DNA from: Alphaproteobacteria bacterium
GTDB taxonomy: Bacteria; Pseudomonadota; Alphaproteobacteria; CASFRQ01; SAAU01
NCBI GenBank assembly: GCA_009929265.1
Contig: SAAU01000004.1
Span: forward strand, 1 to 64,000
Direction: 5' to 3'
Length of the DNA: 64,000 bases
The translations under genes and the position numbers were made by a program. Every line of letters starts with the position of its first letter. Position 1 is the first letter of the stretch. Positions 9,497 through 18,757 of the stretch are shown one piece after another. The notes beneath the pieces were generated by a model, which worked only from the letters and a program-made list of their open reading frames with translations, was not told the DNA's origin and made no database searches.

Positions 9497-12400
9497 TTAA
9501 TCTTCCTTTTTCCAGAATCTATCCACCATTTTTTGGAAGACGACATAAAGCAGTGGAATAAAGAAAATTCCAATCGTTGAACTGACAAGCAACCCACCGA
9601 AGATAGAAGTCCCAATGGCTCGACGGGCAAGCTGGCCTGCGCCTGTAGCCCTTAACAACGGGAGAAATCCCATTAAAGAGGAAATTGCCGTCATCATAAT
9701 GGCTCGGAACCGTAAATGAGCCCCTTCAATCGCTGCTTCTTCTGTTGAGATTCCTTCTGCATGTCGTGCCTTTGAAAATTCAACCATCAAAATAGCATTT
9801 TTAGCTGCCAAGGAAATCAACACAATCATTCCGATTTGGGCGTATAAATCATCTGTGACATGTGCTAGAGATAATCCGATAAAGGACCCACAAAGCCCTA
9901 CCGTCACAGAAAGCAAAATCGGGGCAGGAACAATCCAACTTTCATAAAGAGCCACCAAGAAAAGATAGGAGAACACAATGGCCATCATTAAAACAACCAA
10001 GGTCTGTCCTGCAGCTTCTTTTTCTTGAAGAGCCGTCCCTGTCCATTCGAATTTATATCCAGAAGGAAGAACCTCTTTTGCCAATTTTTCCATCGCTGAA
10101 ATCGCTTTTCCAGAAGAATACCCATCTGCTGGATTTCCGTTAATTGTGATGGAACGATAGTTGTTATACCGATTGATTTTTTGAGGCCCTAACGTCTTTT
10201 CAATTTTAACCATTGAACGCAGCGGAATCATCTGTCCTTTTGAATTACGAACGTTAATTTTAAAGATGTCGTCAATAGAACTTCTTTCCTCAACATCCCC
10301 TTGAATCATAACCGTCCAAGACCGTCCAAGTAAGCTAAAGTCATTCACGTAATAGCCCCCAAGAATCGTTTGAAGCGTTCTAAAGATTTCCGAAACAGGA
10401 ACTCCTAAAGCAAAGGCTTTTTTCCGATCAACATCTAACTTAACACGTGGAGAATTTGTCCGATACATGGTCATCACGTTTTTAAGTTTTTTATCTTTTT
10501 GAGCCGCCCCCATCAACTGATGAGCCACCCCCAAAAGCTCTTGAGCAGATTTACCTTCCGTTGTTTGAAGAACAAACTCAAAACTATCTGTGGAACTGAC
10601 CCCCATCAAAGCTGGAAGATTAAATGGAATCACCAAAGCTTCTTTAATATCATGCGTTCTCATCCAAATTTGTTTAATAATTGAATCGGCAGAAAGATTT
10701 TCATCCACCCGCTTTTCATACGAGTCTAAATGTGACACCAAGAACGCACTATTTGATCCTTGCCCTCCTGCCATCATTCCATAGCCCACAACAGACATCA
10801 CAGAGTTAACACCCGGAATATCTTTAATCCGCAGATAGACTTTATCGGCCACTTCTTTTGTTCTATTCCAAGACGCCCCTGAAGGAAGTTGAATTTCCGT
10901 CAAAACGATTCCTCTGTCTTCTGTCGGAAGAAAGCCTGTTGGCGTCGTCTTAAAGAGGAAAACCAAAAATCCTGTGACGATCAATAAAACAGGGATAATG
11001 TAAAAAGAATGTGGAACAAACCGTCGAATTGTTGAAGAATATCCATCCCGAATCCTCATAATAAAGTTGATGAATTTTTCAACCAATTTAGGATGCTTGT
11101 CCGTTGGACGCATTAAAATTTTTGCCAAAGCAGGACTTAACGTCAACGCATTTAAAGAGGAAATAATCATAGCGCAAGAAATAGCAATAGCAAATTGTCG
11201 ATACAAAAGACCACTAATCCCCGGCACAAAAGCCACTGGAACGAACACAGCCAACATCACAAGTGTTGTTGCAATAATTGGAGCTGTAATTCTATCCATG
11301 GATTTTTTAACCGCTTTTGCCGGATTTAAATGTGGATTTTCGCGCATAACCGCTTCCACATCCTCCACCACCACAATGGCATCATCCACCACAATTCCAA
11401 TGGCCAAAACCAAAGCCAATAAGGAAATAGAGTTTGCTGTGACGCCTAAGGCTGCCATTCCAATAAAAGCCCCAATTAAGGAAACTGGAATCACCACCAT
11501 TGGAATAAGCGTTGATTTTAAATGTCCTAAAAACAAATAAATAATTAAAATAACAAGGAAAAAGCCTTCTAATAACGTTTGTGTAATTTCGGAAATAGAG
11601 GATTTTACAAACTCAGCCGAATCATACATATAGGAAAAAGAAATTCCCTCTGGCATTGTTTCCTTTAATCTATCCATCGTTTTGTAGACTTCTTCTGCTG
11701 TTGAAATTGCGTTTGATCCAGGGGTTTGGAAAATCGCAACCCCTGTCGAAGACGATCCATTATAGAAACTTTGAACTTCTTGACTTTTAGATCCAAGTTC
11801 GATTCTGGCAATATCCTTTAATAAAAGGAAGGACCCATCTGGATTGGCTCGAATAACGATATTTTCAAAATCAGAAACCGTACTAAAACGGCCTTTTGTC
11901 GTTAAAGAAATTTGAAAAACCTGATTTTCCTTTGTTGGCATTGCCCCAATTCGACCAATAGAGGCCTGAATATTTTGTGAAGAAATCGCTTGAATAACCT
12001 CTGTTGGAGAAAGCTTTAAGGCCTTTAATTTCTCATTATTCAGCCAAATCCGCATGGAATAATCCAACCCAGAGAAAATCATAACGTCCCCAACGCCATT
12101 CACACGCGCCAATTCATCTTTAACTTGAAGCAACACATAGTTTGTCAAATAAGACCCATCGTAGCGGTTATCTTTTGAATGGAACGTAATCATTTGAAGG
12201 AAGGAAGACAACCTTGGGGAAATCGAAATTCCTTGAGAAATCACTTCGCTTGGAAGTTTTGGTTCTGCTTTTTTAACCTTATTTTGAACATTAACGGCCG
12301 CGATATCAGGATCCGTTCCCATTTTAAAGGTCACCGTTAAGTTATAAGACCCATCGTCTCCAGAAGATGAGCTCATATAAAGCATATCTTTAACACCGTT

Positions 12401-12610
12401 AATAGCAGCTTCAATTGGAAGCGCAACAGCCTCTTCAACAACCTCAGAATTTGCTCCAGGATAAGTCGCTGTCACCTGCACCTGAGGAGGCGTAATGTTT
12501 GGGTATTGTTCTACTGGAATTCCAGTGATAGAAAGAAGTCCTGCTAACACCAATACAATGGAGATAACGGCGGCAAAACGAGGACGTTTAATAAAAGAAT
12601 TTGCAAACAT
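9497..12610 (-). CDS. RND-family multidrug efflux permease (AcrB/MexB type)
   Basis: This 1037-residue inner-membrane protein follows the HAE1 pattern. It has an N-terminal transmembrane helix ([13 protein letters not shown] start), two large periplasmic loops and two blocks of transmembrane helices. TM4 carries the proton-relay motif [15 protein letters not shown] with its paired aspartates. The second half has the conserved GLAAKNAIL-type motif, seen as [14 protein letters not shown]. It would export hydrophobic compounds in exchange for protons as a trimer with the adaptor encoded just upstream. No TolC-type outer-membrane gene or regulator is adjacent, so the outer-membrane partner must be encoded elsewhere. 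The substrate cannot be predicted. Confidence 0.95.
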   Translation of the reverse strand: MFANSFIKRPRFAAVISIVLVLAGLLSITGIPVEQYPNITPPQVQVTATYPGANSEVVEEAVALPIEAAINGVKDMLYMSSSSGDDGSYNLTVTFKMGTDPDIAAVNVQNKVKKAEPKLPSEVISQGISISPRLSSFLQMITFHSKDNRYDGSYLTNYVLLQVKDELARVNGVGDVMIFSGLDYSMRIWLNNEKLKALKLSPTEVIQAISSQNIQASIGRIGAMPTKENQVFQISLTTKGRFSTVSDFENIVIRANPDGSFLLLKDIARIELGSKSQEVQSFYNGSSSTGVAIFQTPGSNAISTAEEVYKTMDRLKETMPEGISFSYMYDSAEFVKSSISEITQTLLEGFFLVILIIYLFLGHLKSTLIPMVVIPVSLIGAFIGMAALGVTANSISLLALVLAIGIVVDDAIVVVEDVEAVMRENPHLNPAKAVKKSMDRITAPIIATTLVMLAVFVPVAFVPGISGLLYRQFAIAISCAMIISSLNALTLSPALAKILMRPTDKHPKLVEKFINFIMRIRDGYSSTIRRFVPHSFYIIPVLLIVTGFLVFLFKTTPTGFLPTEDRGIVLTEIQLPSGASWNRTKEVADKVYLRIKDIPGVNSVMSVVGYGMMAGGQGSNSAFLVSHLDSYEKRVDENLSADSIIKQIWMRTHDIKEALVIPFNLPALMGVSSTDSFEFVLQTTEGKSAQELLGVAHQLMGAAQKDKKLKNVMTMYRTNSPRVKLDVDRKKAFALGVPVSEIFRTLQTILGGYYVNDFSLLGRSWTVMIQGDVEERSSIDDIFKINVRNSKGQMIPLRSMVKIEKTLGPQKINRYNNYRSITINGNPADGYSSGKAISAMEKLAKEVLPSGYKFEWTGTALQEKEAAGQTLVVLMMAIVFSYLFLVALYESWIVPAPILLSVTVGLCGSFIGLSLAHVTDDLYAQIGMIVLISLAAKNAILMVEFSKARHAEGISTEEAAIEGAHLRFRAIMMTAISSLMGFLPLLRATGAGQLARRAIGTSIFGGLLVSSTIGIFFIPLLYVVFQKMVDRFWKKED

Positions 12611-12619
12611 ATTTTTTTC

Positions 12620-13819
12620 CTATTTTTCTTCTGCTGGAGTCTTTACGCTCCCCTTTTCAACTTCTTTTTCTTCTATAGGAGCTGTCTTATTCGAATTTTC
12701 AACCTTATTTTCTTCAGGAAGCACAGGAGAAATCTTTGACTTTGGAGAAACTTTCTGGAATCCTTCTAAAAGAATAATGTCTCCCGCCTTAACTCCATCA
12801 ATAACAATATTTTGGCCAACTTCCATTCCAGCAATAACCCTTTTTTTCAAAAGAGAGCCGTCTGATTGAATAACATAAAGGTAATTTCCTTCAACATCTT
12901 GTTGTAAAGCAAGTTGTGGCACAACATTTTTCAAAACAGGCTCTGTCTTTTTCAAAACAGCGCGTCCGAATTGCCCCGGAATTAAGATGTGATTTGGGTT
13001 TGGAAATTCGGCTCTTAATTCAAGCGTATTCATTTGTTCGTCCAACACAACGTCCACAAAGGAAATCTTACCGTTTTCAGGATAAGTTTTGCCATTAGAC
13101 CATTTGAAAGAAACTTCAGCTTTTGAATATTCGTTTAAATTATCCCCTAAAATTTCTTGAATATTTGTGATTTCATTTTCGCTTACCGAGAAGGAAGCAT
13201 AGATAGGATCTACACTGACTACGCGAGCAAGCATTCCAGATGAAGGAGAAATAAGTTCCCCGTCTGAATAAGTCGATTTTCCAATTCTTCCTGAAATAGG
13301 AGCAAAAATCTTCGTGTATTCAAGATCTTTCTTTGCCAAATCTAAAAGAGCTTCGGCCTGAGAAACTTCTGCTTTTGCAGTTTGAAACAAAGCGATAGCA
13401 TCATCTAACCGAGATTTTGCTAAATTCTTCGTTTTATAAAGATTTTTAGAACGCGTATATTGAATTTCAGCATTCTTAACATTGGCCTTGGCTTTTAAAA
13501 CATTAGCTTCGGCTTGTTGAACTTTTGATTCATATTGATCGGCTTCAATTTGGAATAAAAGATCGCCTTTTTTAACGAAAGAGCCTTCTTTAAAAAAGCG
13601 TTTTTCCAAAAATCCTTGAACACGTGCTTTTAAAGCCACATCTTCTTTTGATTCAATTTTGGCAACATAATCAAAAACAGGAAAAATATTTTCCTGACGA
13701 ACGGCAACAGCTTTGAGCTTCATCATTTGAGGGGTTGCCATTTGTCCTTTTTCTTCGTGGCAAGCCGTTAACACGCCAAACAAGAGAAGAAAACTTAATG
13801 CTTTTATAACGTTATTCAT
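12620..13819 (-). CDS. RND efflux periplasmic adaptor (AcrA/MexA type)
   Basis: This 399-residue membrane fusion protein has a lipoprotein signal ending LLLFGVLTAC, so the mature protein should be lipid-anchored at the cysteine near residue 20. A lipoyl half-motif follows. Next comes an alpha-hairpin (about 95-160, with alternating Ala, Lys and Glu), then the second lipoyl half with FAPISGRIGKSTYSDGE and beta-barrel domains. The C-terminal 40 residues are a Lys/Glu-rich extension that looks unstructured. It links the permease at 9497-12610 to an outer-membrane channel. The two genes are nine bases apart. Confidence 0.94.
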   Translation of the reverse strand: MNNVIKALSFLLLFGVLTACHEEKGQMATPQMMKLKAVAVRQENIFPVFDYVAKIESKEDVALKARVQGFLEKRFFKEGSFVKKGDLLFQIEADQYESKVQQAEANVLKAKANVKNAEIQYTRSKNLYKTKNLAKSRLDDAIALFQTAKAEVSQAEALLDLAKKDLEYTKIFAPISGRIGKSTYSDGELISPSSGMLARVVSVDPIYASFSVSENEITNIQEILGDNLNEYSKAEVSFKWSNGKTYPENGKISFVDVVLDEQMNTLELRAEFPNPNHILIPGQFGRAVLKKTEPVLKNVVPQLALQQDVEGNYLYVIQSDGSLLKKRVIAGMEVGQNIVIDGVKAGDIILLEGFQKVSPKSKISPVLPEENKVENSNKTAPIEEKEVEKGSVKTPAEEK

Positions 13820-13856
13820 TTTTTAATCCTTAAAAATTTTACAGAAATTATTAGAA

Positions 13857-13884
13857 ATTATACTCAATTTTTATTTTTATACAA
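13857..13884 (-). promoter_or_regulatory. Promoter of the efflux operon
   Basis: Read on the - strand, TTGTAT at 13884-13879 and a perfect TATAAT at 13862-13857 are separated by 16 bp, about 40 bp before the adaptor gene start. Confidence 0.6.
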
Positions 13885-13920
13885 GCATATAATTCAAAAA
13901 AAGAAAGAAAAAATAATTTC

Positions 13921-13948
13921 TTGACTTTTAAGCTTTTTTCCCCATAAT
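13921..13948 (+). promoter_or_regulatory. Promoter of rpmG
   Basis: TTGACT at 13921-13926 and CATAAT at 13943-13948 have a 16-bp spacer. The rpmG start codon follows about 38 bp downstream. Confidence 0.55.
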
Positions 13949-13986
13949 GCGTATCTAGGCTTAAATTTATATCAAGTGAGGAAAAA

Positions 13987-14154
13987 ATGGCAAAACCTAC
14001 TGTTGTTCAAGTTAAACTTGAAAGTACTGCTGGAACGGGACATTTTTATGTTGCTTCCAAAAATCCAAGAACAAAACCGGAAAAAATGAAGGTTCGCAAA
14101 TACGATCCTAGAGTTCGGAAACATGTTGAATATCAAGAAAAGAAAATGAAATAA
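13987..14154 (+). CDS. rpmG: 50S ribosomal protein L33
   Basis: This 55-residue protein starts [16 protein letters not shown] and continues with [23 protein letters not shown] in the standard L33 order. It lacks the zinc-binding CXXC pairs, which matches the zinc-independent form common in alphaproteobacteria. GTGAGG lies just upstream. It has its own promoter and is followed by tandem terminators, so it is a single-gene unit. Confidence 0.93.
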   Translation: MAKPTVVQVKLESTAGTGHFYVASKNPRTKPEKMKVRKYDPRVRKHVEYQEKKMK

Positions 14155-14158
14155 TAAA

Positions 14159-14185
14159 ATCCCCGTATTAACGGGGTTTTATTTT
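14159..14185 (+). terminator. Intrinsic terminator of rpmG
   Basis: CCCCGT at 14161-14166 pairs with ACGGGG at 14171-14176 across a four-base loop, followed by TTTTATTTT. Confidence 0.85.
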
Positions 14186-14192
14186 GGGTTAT

Positions 14193-14232
14193 CCCCCCTC
14201 TCTTTTAATCTAATAAAGAGAGGGATTTTTTA
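14193..14232 (+). terminator. Second hairpin downstream of rpmG
   Basis: CCCTCTCTTT pairs with AAAGAGAGGG, followed by ATTTTTT on the + strand. It backs up the first terminator. On the - strand there is no T run after it, so it is a poorer terminator for the convergent divK-like gene. Confidence 0.6.
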
Positions 14233-14235
14233 TCT

Positions 14236-14604
14236 TTAAAGAGCAAGTGTTTCTTTTATTTTTGTTAAAAAAGGTTGGATTTGAATGGGTTTAGAGATGT
14301 AATCATCACATCCTGCCTCCAAAATCTTGCTTTTATCCCCTTGCATAGCAAAAGCCGTCACAGCGATAATTTTAACATCTGCTATTTCGGCAGAAGCTCT
14401 AATTTTTTCGGTCAATTCCAGCCCTGAAATTTCTGGCATCTGGATATCCATTAAGATTAAATCTGGATGAAAATCCCGCACTTTAGCTAACGCTTCGGAA
14501 GCAATTAGACATTGGCAAACTTCATAACCTTGCATTTCGAGCAAATCATTAAAAAGTCGCATATTTAATTCGTTATCTTCTACAATTAAAATTTTTTGAA
14601 CCAT
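14236..14604 (-). CDS. divK: DivK-like single-domain response regulator
   Basis: This 122-residue protein is a receiver domain with no output domain. It has E9/D10, the phospho-acceptor D53 in LILMDIQMPEISGLE, T83 in AVTAFAMQGD and K105. The strings ILIVEDNELNMRLFNDLLE and TAFAM are close to Caulobacter DivK, which relays PleC/DivJ signals into the cell-cycle phosphorelay. I chose the ATG at 14604, which follows AGAGGA. An in-frame extension to 14700 adds 32 residues absent from the family. PleD is normally next to divK but is absent here. A PleC/DivJ-like kinase lies at 44447-45889. Confidence 0.85.
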   Translation of the reverse strand: MVQKILIVEDNELNMRLFNDLLEMQGYEVCQCLIASEALAKVRDFHPDLILMDIQMPEISGLELTEKIRASAEIADVKIIAVTAFAMQGDKSKILEAGCDDYISKPIQIQPFLTKIKETLAL

Positions 14605-14717
14605 TTTTTCCTCTTTTTTTCCTATCTTTACTTTTTTTAGAAAAAAAATCAATTGTTCTTTTGAAAAAAGTGCGTTAAAACTTAATAAATCAAAAAACAT
14701 AGATTTAAGGACTTTTT

Positions 14718-15332
14718 ATGCACTGCACCAAATGCCCCCGCTTAGCTGCTTTTTTAGAAGAAAACAGACAAAAATTTCCTGATTTTTTTAATGCGCCTGT
14801 AGCTTCTTTTGGGGATGAAGATCCTTCTTTATTGATTGTGGGGTTAGCGCCAGGACTTAAAGGCGCCAATCAAACAGGGCGCCCGTTTACAAAGGATTTT
14901 GCAGGACATCTTCTTTATGGGACCCTTTTGAAATTTGGTTGGGCAACGGGAAAATATGAAGAACGGGCAGATGATTCACTTTGCCTTATTAAAAGCAGAA
15001 TCACAAATGCCGTCAAATGTGTTCCGCCTCAAAATAAAGTGACAGGGGAAGAAATCAACACATGCAACGCCTATCTTGCCTCTGAAATTTCATCTTTTCC
15101 GCATTTAAAAGTCATTCTTTCTTTGGGGGTTGTCTCCCATAAGGCGGTTTTAAAAGCCCTTCATTTAAAGCAAAAAGACTATCCGTTTAAGCATGGTCAT
15201 TTCGTTTTGATAAAGGAAAAAAATCTTTATCTTATAGATAGTTATCATTGCTCACGCTATAACACGAGCACAAAGGTTTTAACCAAAGAAATGTTTGAAG
15301 ATGTCTTTTTGAAAATAAAAAGTGTTTTATAA
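14718..15332 (+). CDS. Family 5 uracil-DNA glycosylase (UDGb)
   Basis: This 204-residue base-excision repair enzyme removes uracil, and in some homologues hypoxanthine, from DNA. The N-terminal CTKCPRL and two later cysteines (in KCVPPQ and NTCNAY) fit the four-cysteine iron-sulfur cluster. Motif 1 is GLAPGLKGANQTGRPFT and motif 2 is SYHCSRYNTST. AAGGAC precedes the ATG. The gene diverges from the divK-like gene and converges with polA, which acts in the same repair pathway, though the two are not co-transcribed. Confidence 0.92.
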   Translation: MHCTKCPRLAAFLEENRQKFPDFFNAPVASFGDEDPSLLIVGLAPGLKGANQTGRPFTKDFAGHLLYGTLLKFGWATGKYEERADDSLCLIKSRITNAVKCVPPQNKVTGEEINTCNAYLASEISSFPHLKVILSLGVVSHKAVLKALHLKQKDYPFKHGHFVLIKEKNLYLIDSYHCSRYNTSTKVLTKEMFEDVFLKIKSVL

Positions 15333-15390
15333 AAGTGCTTAAAAGCCGTTGAAATCCATTTTGCCCTTTCCTATAAAGAGAGGACTTTTT

Positions 15391-18225
15391 TTAATGGCTT
15401 TCTTTCCAGGTTTTGCCTTCCCCAACTTCAACTTTAAGAGGGACATCAAGCTTCACGGCATTTTCCATTTTATCTTTAACCAAGGCCTTTAATTCATCTT
15501 TTTCATCCAAAGGCGCTTCAAAAATCAGCTCATCATGAACCTGAAGCATCAGTTTGGATTTCATCTTGCGCTTTTTCATTTCAAGCAATACGTCCTGCAT
15601 GGCAAGCTTCATAATATCAGCTGCCGTTCCTTGAATAGGGGCGTTAATCGCGGCACGCTCTGCAAACTTACGCGCCATTTGATTCTTGTTTAAGATGCCA
15701 CTTGTAAAGCATTTGCGCCCAAAATATGTTTTGACATACCCATTTTCTCTGGCCATTTCAATCGTGTCATCCATATAGGTTTTAATTTCTGGATACTTTT
15801 CGAAATATCGTTCAATGTAGGACGCAGCTTCTTTTCGTTCAATTCCTAAGTTTTTGGCCAATCCAAATTCAGAAATGCCGTAAATAATCCCAAAGTTAAT
15901 GGCCTTTGCATGACGGCGAATCTCGGGCGTGACATCTTCTTCTTTTAATCCAAAAACATTGGCGGCCGTCCGCGTATGAATATCTAGCCCTTTTTCAAAG
16001 TCTTCCTTTAATGCTTTGACTTTTCCGATAGAGGACATGAGACGCAATTCAACCTGCGAATAATCCGCATCAACAAGGATATGCCCTTCTTTTGCGGCAA
16101 AGCATTCTCGAACCAAACGCCCCTCTTCGGTTCGAACAGGAATATTTTGCATATTCGGTTCAATCGAAGATAAACGCCCTGTTGACGTGACCGTTTGAAG
16201 GAAGGTTGTGTGAATTCTCTCTTCTTTTTGGGCCAATTTCAATAAAGCCAAAATATACGTTGTTTTAAGCTTTGTCATCTGGCGATATTCTAAAATATCC
16301 CCTGCAATTTCGGCGCCTGCCTCCTCCAGCTTTTCAAGCTCAAGCGCTGATGTATTATATTGCGCAGATTTGCGAAGCCTTTTTCCCTTTGCCAAGTCCA
16401 ATGTTTCAAAAAGAAGCTTTCCAACTTGCATGGGGGAATTGAGGTTTATTTCTGAAGGGACGCCAGCTCTTTGATAAATCTTTTCTGTAATTTTTTCTAT
16501 TTTTTCATCAAAGATTTTATTTAACTTTTCCAAAGCCTCTTTATTGACCCAAATCCCATTCTTTTCCATTTCAAATAAAACTTGAACCAAAGGCTTATCA
16601 AACTGTTTATAAATCGTATGTGCCTTTTTTTCGGTCAATTTTGAATTTAAAACGCAATACATCTCAAAAATCAAACAGGCCCGTTCGGAAAGATACGCCT
16701 TTAGATTTTCCTCTGGCACCTCTTTTAAGCTTTTCCGCCCATCTCTAAGTTCTTTTAAAATTAAAGGGCGATATTCCAACAAATGAAGCGCCATATCTTG
16801 TAAATGATGACTTTGTGAAACCCCATAAATGGCATAATCCATCAAACAAATATCGTCAAAGGAATCAAAGCTGACCTCTTTTGAAAGAAGGGAAGACATC
16901 AAATGAAAATCCGTCTTGGCATTATGCATAATTTTCAAAATGCTTGTGTCAAAAAAGAGGGGTTCAAAAAGCGAAAACAAAGATTTTCTTCCTGATTTCT
17001 CATCTTCTTTTTTATTTGACGATTTGTCCTCTTTTTCTAATACTGTCTTTTCGTTCAAAAGATCAAGAAACGTTCCTTGAAGAGCAGGCTTAGACACAGG
17101 TTTTTCTTCTTTTTTATCTGCTATCTCTTTTGCGTTCTCTTCTAGCGTTTGTTTTTCATTAAAGGCAAGGAAATATCCTTCATCATTTGAGCAGGCAAAA
17201 GAAACCCCTAAAACCTCATCCTTTTCCGTTAGAAAAGAAAACGCCATTTTGCCTTGCGTTTTTATCTTTTGAATTAGATGAGACACCTCCTCTTTTGTTT
17301 GAAGAAGAAAATATTTCTTTTCCGCTTGAGGACAAAATTGGCAAACTGTTTCTTTTCTGTCTGAAAACCACTGTTCAACACGAGATTTTAGGCTTTTAAA
17401 CTCATGCTTTTCAATAAAAGCCATCATCTTGTCAAAATTGGGTTGCTGCGCCTTAAAGGTTTCAAGCATCCCATCAACAGGCGCATTTTTATCAAGCGTC
17501 ACAAGTTTTTTGGAAATAAAAGCAAGCTCTTTCGATTCTTTTAACAGGGTTTTTGTGCGCTCTGGTTTAATCTCATCTATATGTTCATAAACCCCCTCTA
17601 GGGATCCAAATTCATTGATAAGTTTTGCAGCTCCCTTGGGTCCAATTCCTTTTACCCCAGGGATATTATCACTTGTATCGCCTTGAATGGCTTGAACTTC
17701 TGGCACTAAAGACGGAACAACACCAAATTTTTCATCCACCTCTTTAAGCCCAATCAGCTTCTTTTTCATGGGATCATATATTTGAACCCCGTCTTGAAGA
17801 AGTTGAGTCAGATCCTTATCCGATGAGACAACCAAAACTTCCATATCTTTTTCAAGAGCTTTTTGCGTATAGGTGGCAATTAAATCATCTGCTTCATAGC
17901 CCTCCATTTCGGTTTCGGCTAAGTTAAAAGCAGGCGCAACCTCTCTGATTAAAGGAAATTGAGGCGCCAATTCAGGTGGCGTTTCTTTTCGATTCGCCTT
18001 ATAGGCATCATAGATTTCATTTCTAAAATTTTCGCGTTTGGCATCAAAAACAACCACGATATAATCTGATGTATTGTTTTTCACAAACTGCATCAACATG
18101 GCCGTAAACCCATAAAGAGCATTCACGGGCGTTTTATCAGATTTTGTCATTGGGGGAAAGGCATAAAAAGCACGAAAAATATATCCGGAGCCATCAATCA
18201 AACATAATTTTTTCTTTTGAGCCAT
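15391..18225 (-). CDS. polA: DNA polymerase I with a degenerate 3'-5' exonuclease domain
   Basis: This 944-residue enzyme has three parts. The 5' nuclease (about 1-290) shows IDGSGYIFRAFYA, DAKRENFRNE and the GIGPKGAAKL helix-hairpin-helix. A 3'-5' exonuclease-like domain (about 300-555) follows, then a polymerase domain with motifs A (VDADYSQVELR), B (RRHAKAINFGIIYG) and C (QVHDELIFE). In the middle domain the DXE motif expected at exo I is replaced by the SFLTEKDE region. Exo II keeps an aspartate in NAKTDF. The YXXXD motif of exo III reads YLSERAC. Proofreading is therefore probably lost, while nick translation should remain. A low-complexity Lys/Glu/Ser insert of about 40 residues lies within the degenerate domain. 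Confidence 0.95.
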   Translation of the reverse strand: MAQKKKLCLIDGSGYIFRAFYAFPPMTKSDKTPVNALYGFTAMLMQFVKNNTSDYIVVVFDAKRENFRNEIYDAYKANRKETPPELAPQFPLIREVAPAFNLAETEMEGYEADDLIATYTQKALEKDMEVLVVSSDKDLTQLLQDGVQIYDPMKKKLIGLKEVDEKFGVVPSLVPEVQAIQGDTSDNIPGVKGIGPKGAAKLINEFGSLEGVYEHIDEIKPERTKTLLKESKELAFISKKLVTLDKNAPVDGMLETFKAQQPNFDKMMAFIEKHEFKSLKSRVEQWFSDRKETVCQFCPQAEKKYFLLQTKEEVSHLIQKIKTQGKMAFSFLTEKDEVLGVSFACSNDEGYFLAFNEKQTLEENAKEIADKKEEKPVSKPALQGTFLDLLNEKTVLEKEDKSSNKKEDEKSGRKSLFSLFEPLFFDTSILKIMHNAKTDFHLMSSLLSKEVSFDSFDDICLMDYAIYGVSQSHHLQDMALHLLEYRPLILKELRDGRKSLKEVPEENLKAYLSERACLIFEMYCVLNSKLTEKKAHTIYKQFDKPLVQVLFEMEKNGIWVNKEALEKLNKIFDEKIEKITEKIYQRAGVPSEINLNSPMQVGKLLFETLDLAKGKRLRKSAQYNTSALELEKLEEAGAEIAGDILEYRQMTKLKTTYILALLKLAQKEERIHTTFLQTVTSTGRLSSIEPNMQNIPVRTEEGRLVRECFAAKEGHILVDADYSQVELRLMSSIGKVKALKEDFEKGLDIHTRTAANVFGLKEEDVTPEIRRHAKAINFGIIYGISEFGLAKNLGIERKEAASYIERYFEKYPEIKTYMDDTIEMARENGYVKTYFGRKCFTSGILNKNQMARKFAERAAINAPIQGTAADIMKLAMQDVLLEMKKRKMKSKLMLQVHDELIFEAPLDEKDELKALVKDKMENAVKLDVPLKVEVGEGKTWKESH

Positions 18226-18275
18226 AACCCCTCTACTTTTTTTTAAAATTCTTAAAGAAACTTCGTGCTTAAAAG

Positions 18276-18674
18276 TTATTTTTTATGCTTATGAATTCCA
18301 ACATAAGCCTTTAAGCAATGCTCTGCGCAATAAGGACGCCCCATAAAAGTTTCCTTTCCACAAAAATGGAAATCAGGATCTTTTGGATCCCCAATTGGCC
18401 AACGACAAGAATTAAAATGCAAGTCGTTTAAAACTAATTTTTCTTTTTTCTTAGGCGCCTTTTTAACAGCCGCTTTTTTCTTTGCCTTAACAGGTTTTTC
18501 TTTTGTTTTTTCTTCCCGATGAATGGGAGACGGACGACTTTCTAAGCCCAAACGATGCGCTTTTCCTACAACAGCATTTTTGGAAACGCCTAATCTTTTT
18601 CCAATTTCCCCTGTTGTCAATCCTTCATTCCACAGACGTTGAAGATCTTCGACCAATTCTGGTGTCCAAGCCAT
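18276..18674 (-). CDS. gcrA: GcrA-type cell cycle regulator
   Basis: This 132-residue protein starts MAWTPELVEDLQRLWNEGL, an N-terminal helix-turn-helix typical of GcrA, followed by GKRLGVSKNAVVGKAHRLGL. A Lys/Ala-rich linker and a C-terminal cysteine/histidine segment (CRWPIGDP, FCGK, GRPYCAEH) complete the family pattern. GcrA acts with sigma-70 at promoters containing methylated GANTC. I chose the ATG at 18674 after CGGAGGA; the in-frame extension to 18725 is not conserved. The family is essentially restricted to alphaproteobacteria and is the best taxonomic marker here. The window contains no CcrM methylase. Confidence 0.92.
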   Translation of the reverse strand: MAWTPELVEDLQRLWNEGLTTGEIGKRLGVSKNAVVGKAHRLGLESRPSPIHREEKTKEKPVKAKKKAAVKKAPKKKEKLVLNDLHFNSCRWPIGDPKDPDFHFCGKETFMGRPYCAEHCLKAYVGIHKHKK

Positions 18675-18757
18675 TTTTTCCTCCGAATAACACAATCTTT
18701 TGTATCTTTTTACTCTATTTAACAAACAAAAACAAACATAAAATTCCTTTTTCTTTT

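Noticed and set aside
11067-11540. A 157-codon + strand ORF inside the RND permease gene.
   Set aside because: It is antisense to conserved transmembrane motifs of the permease, is Ile/Thr/Ala-rich by complementarity and has no ribosome binding site.
14605-14700. An N-terminal extension of 32 residues on the DivK-like protein.
   Set aside because: DivK family proteins start at the ATG at 14604, which has a good ribosome binding site; the extension is Phe/Lys-rich and unlike the family.
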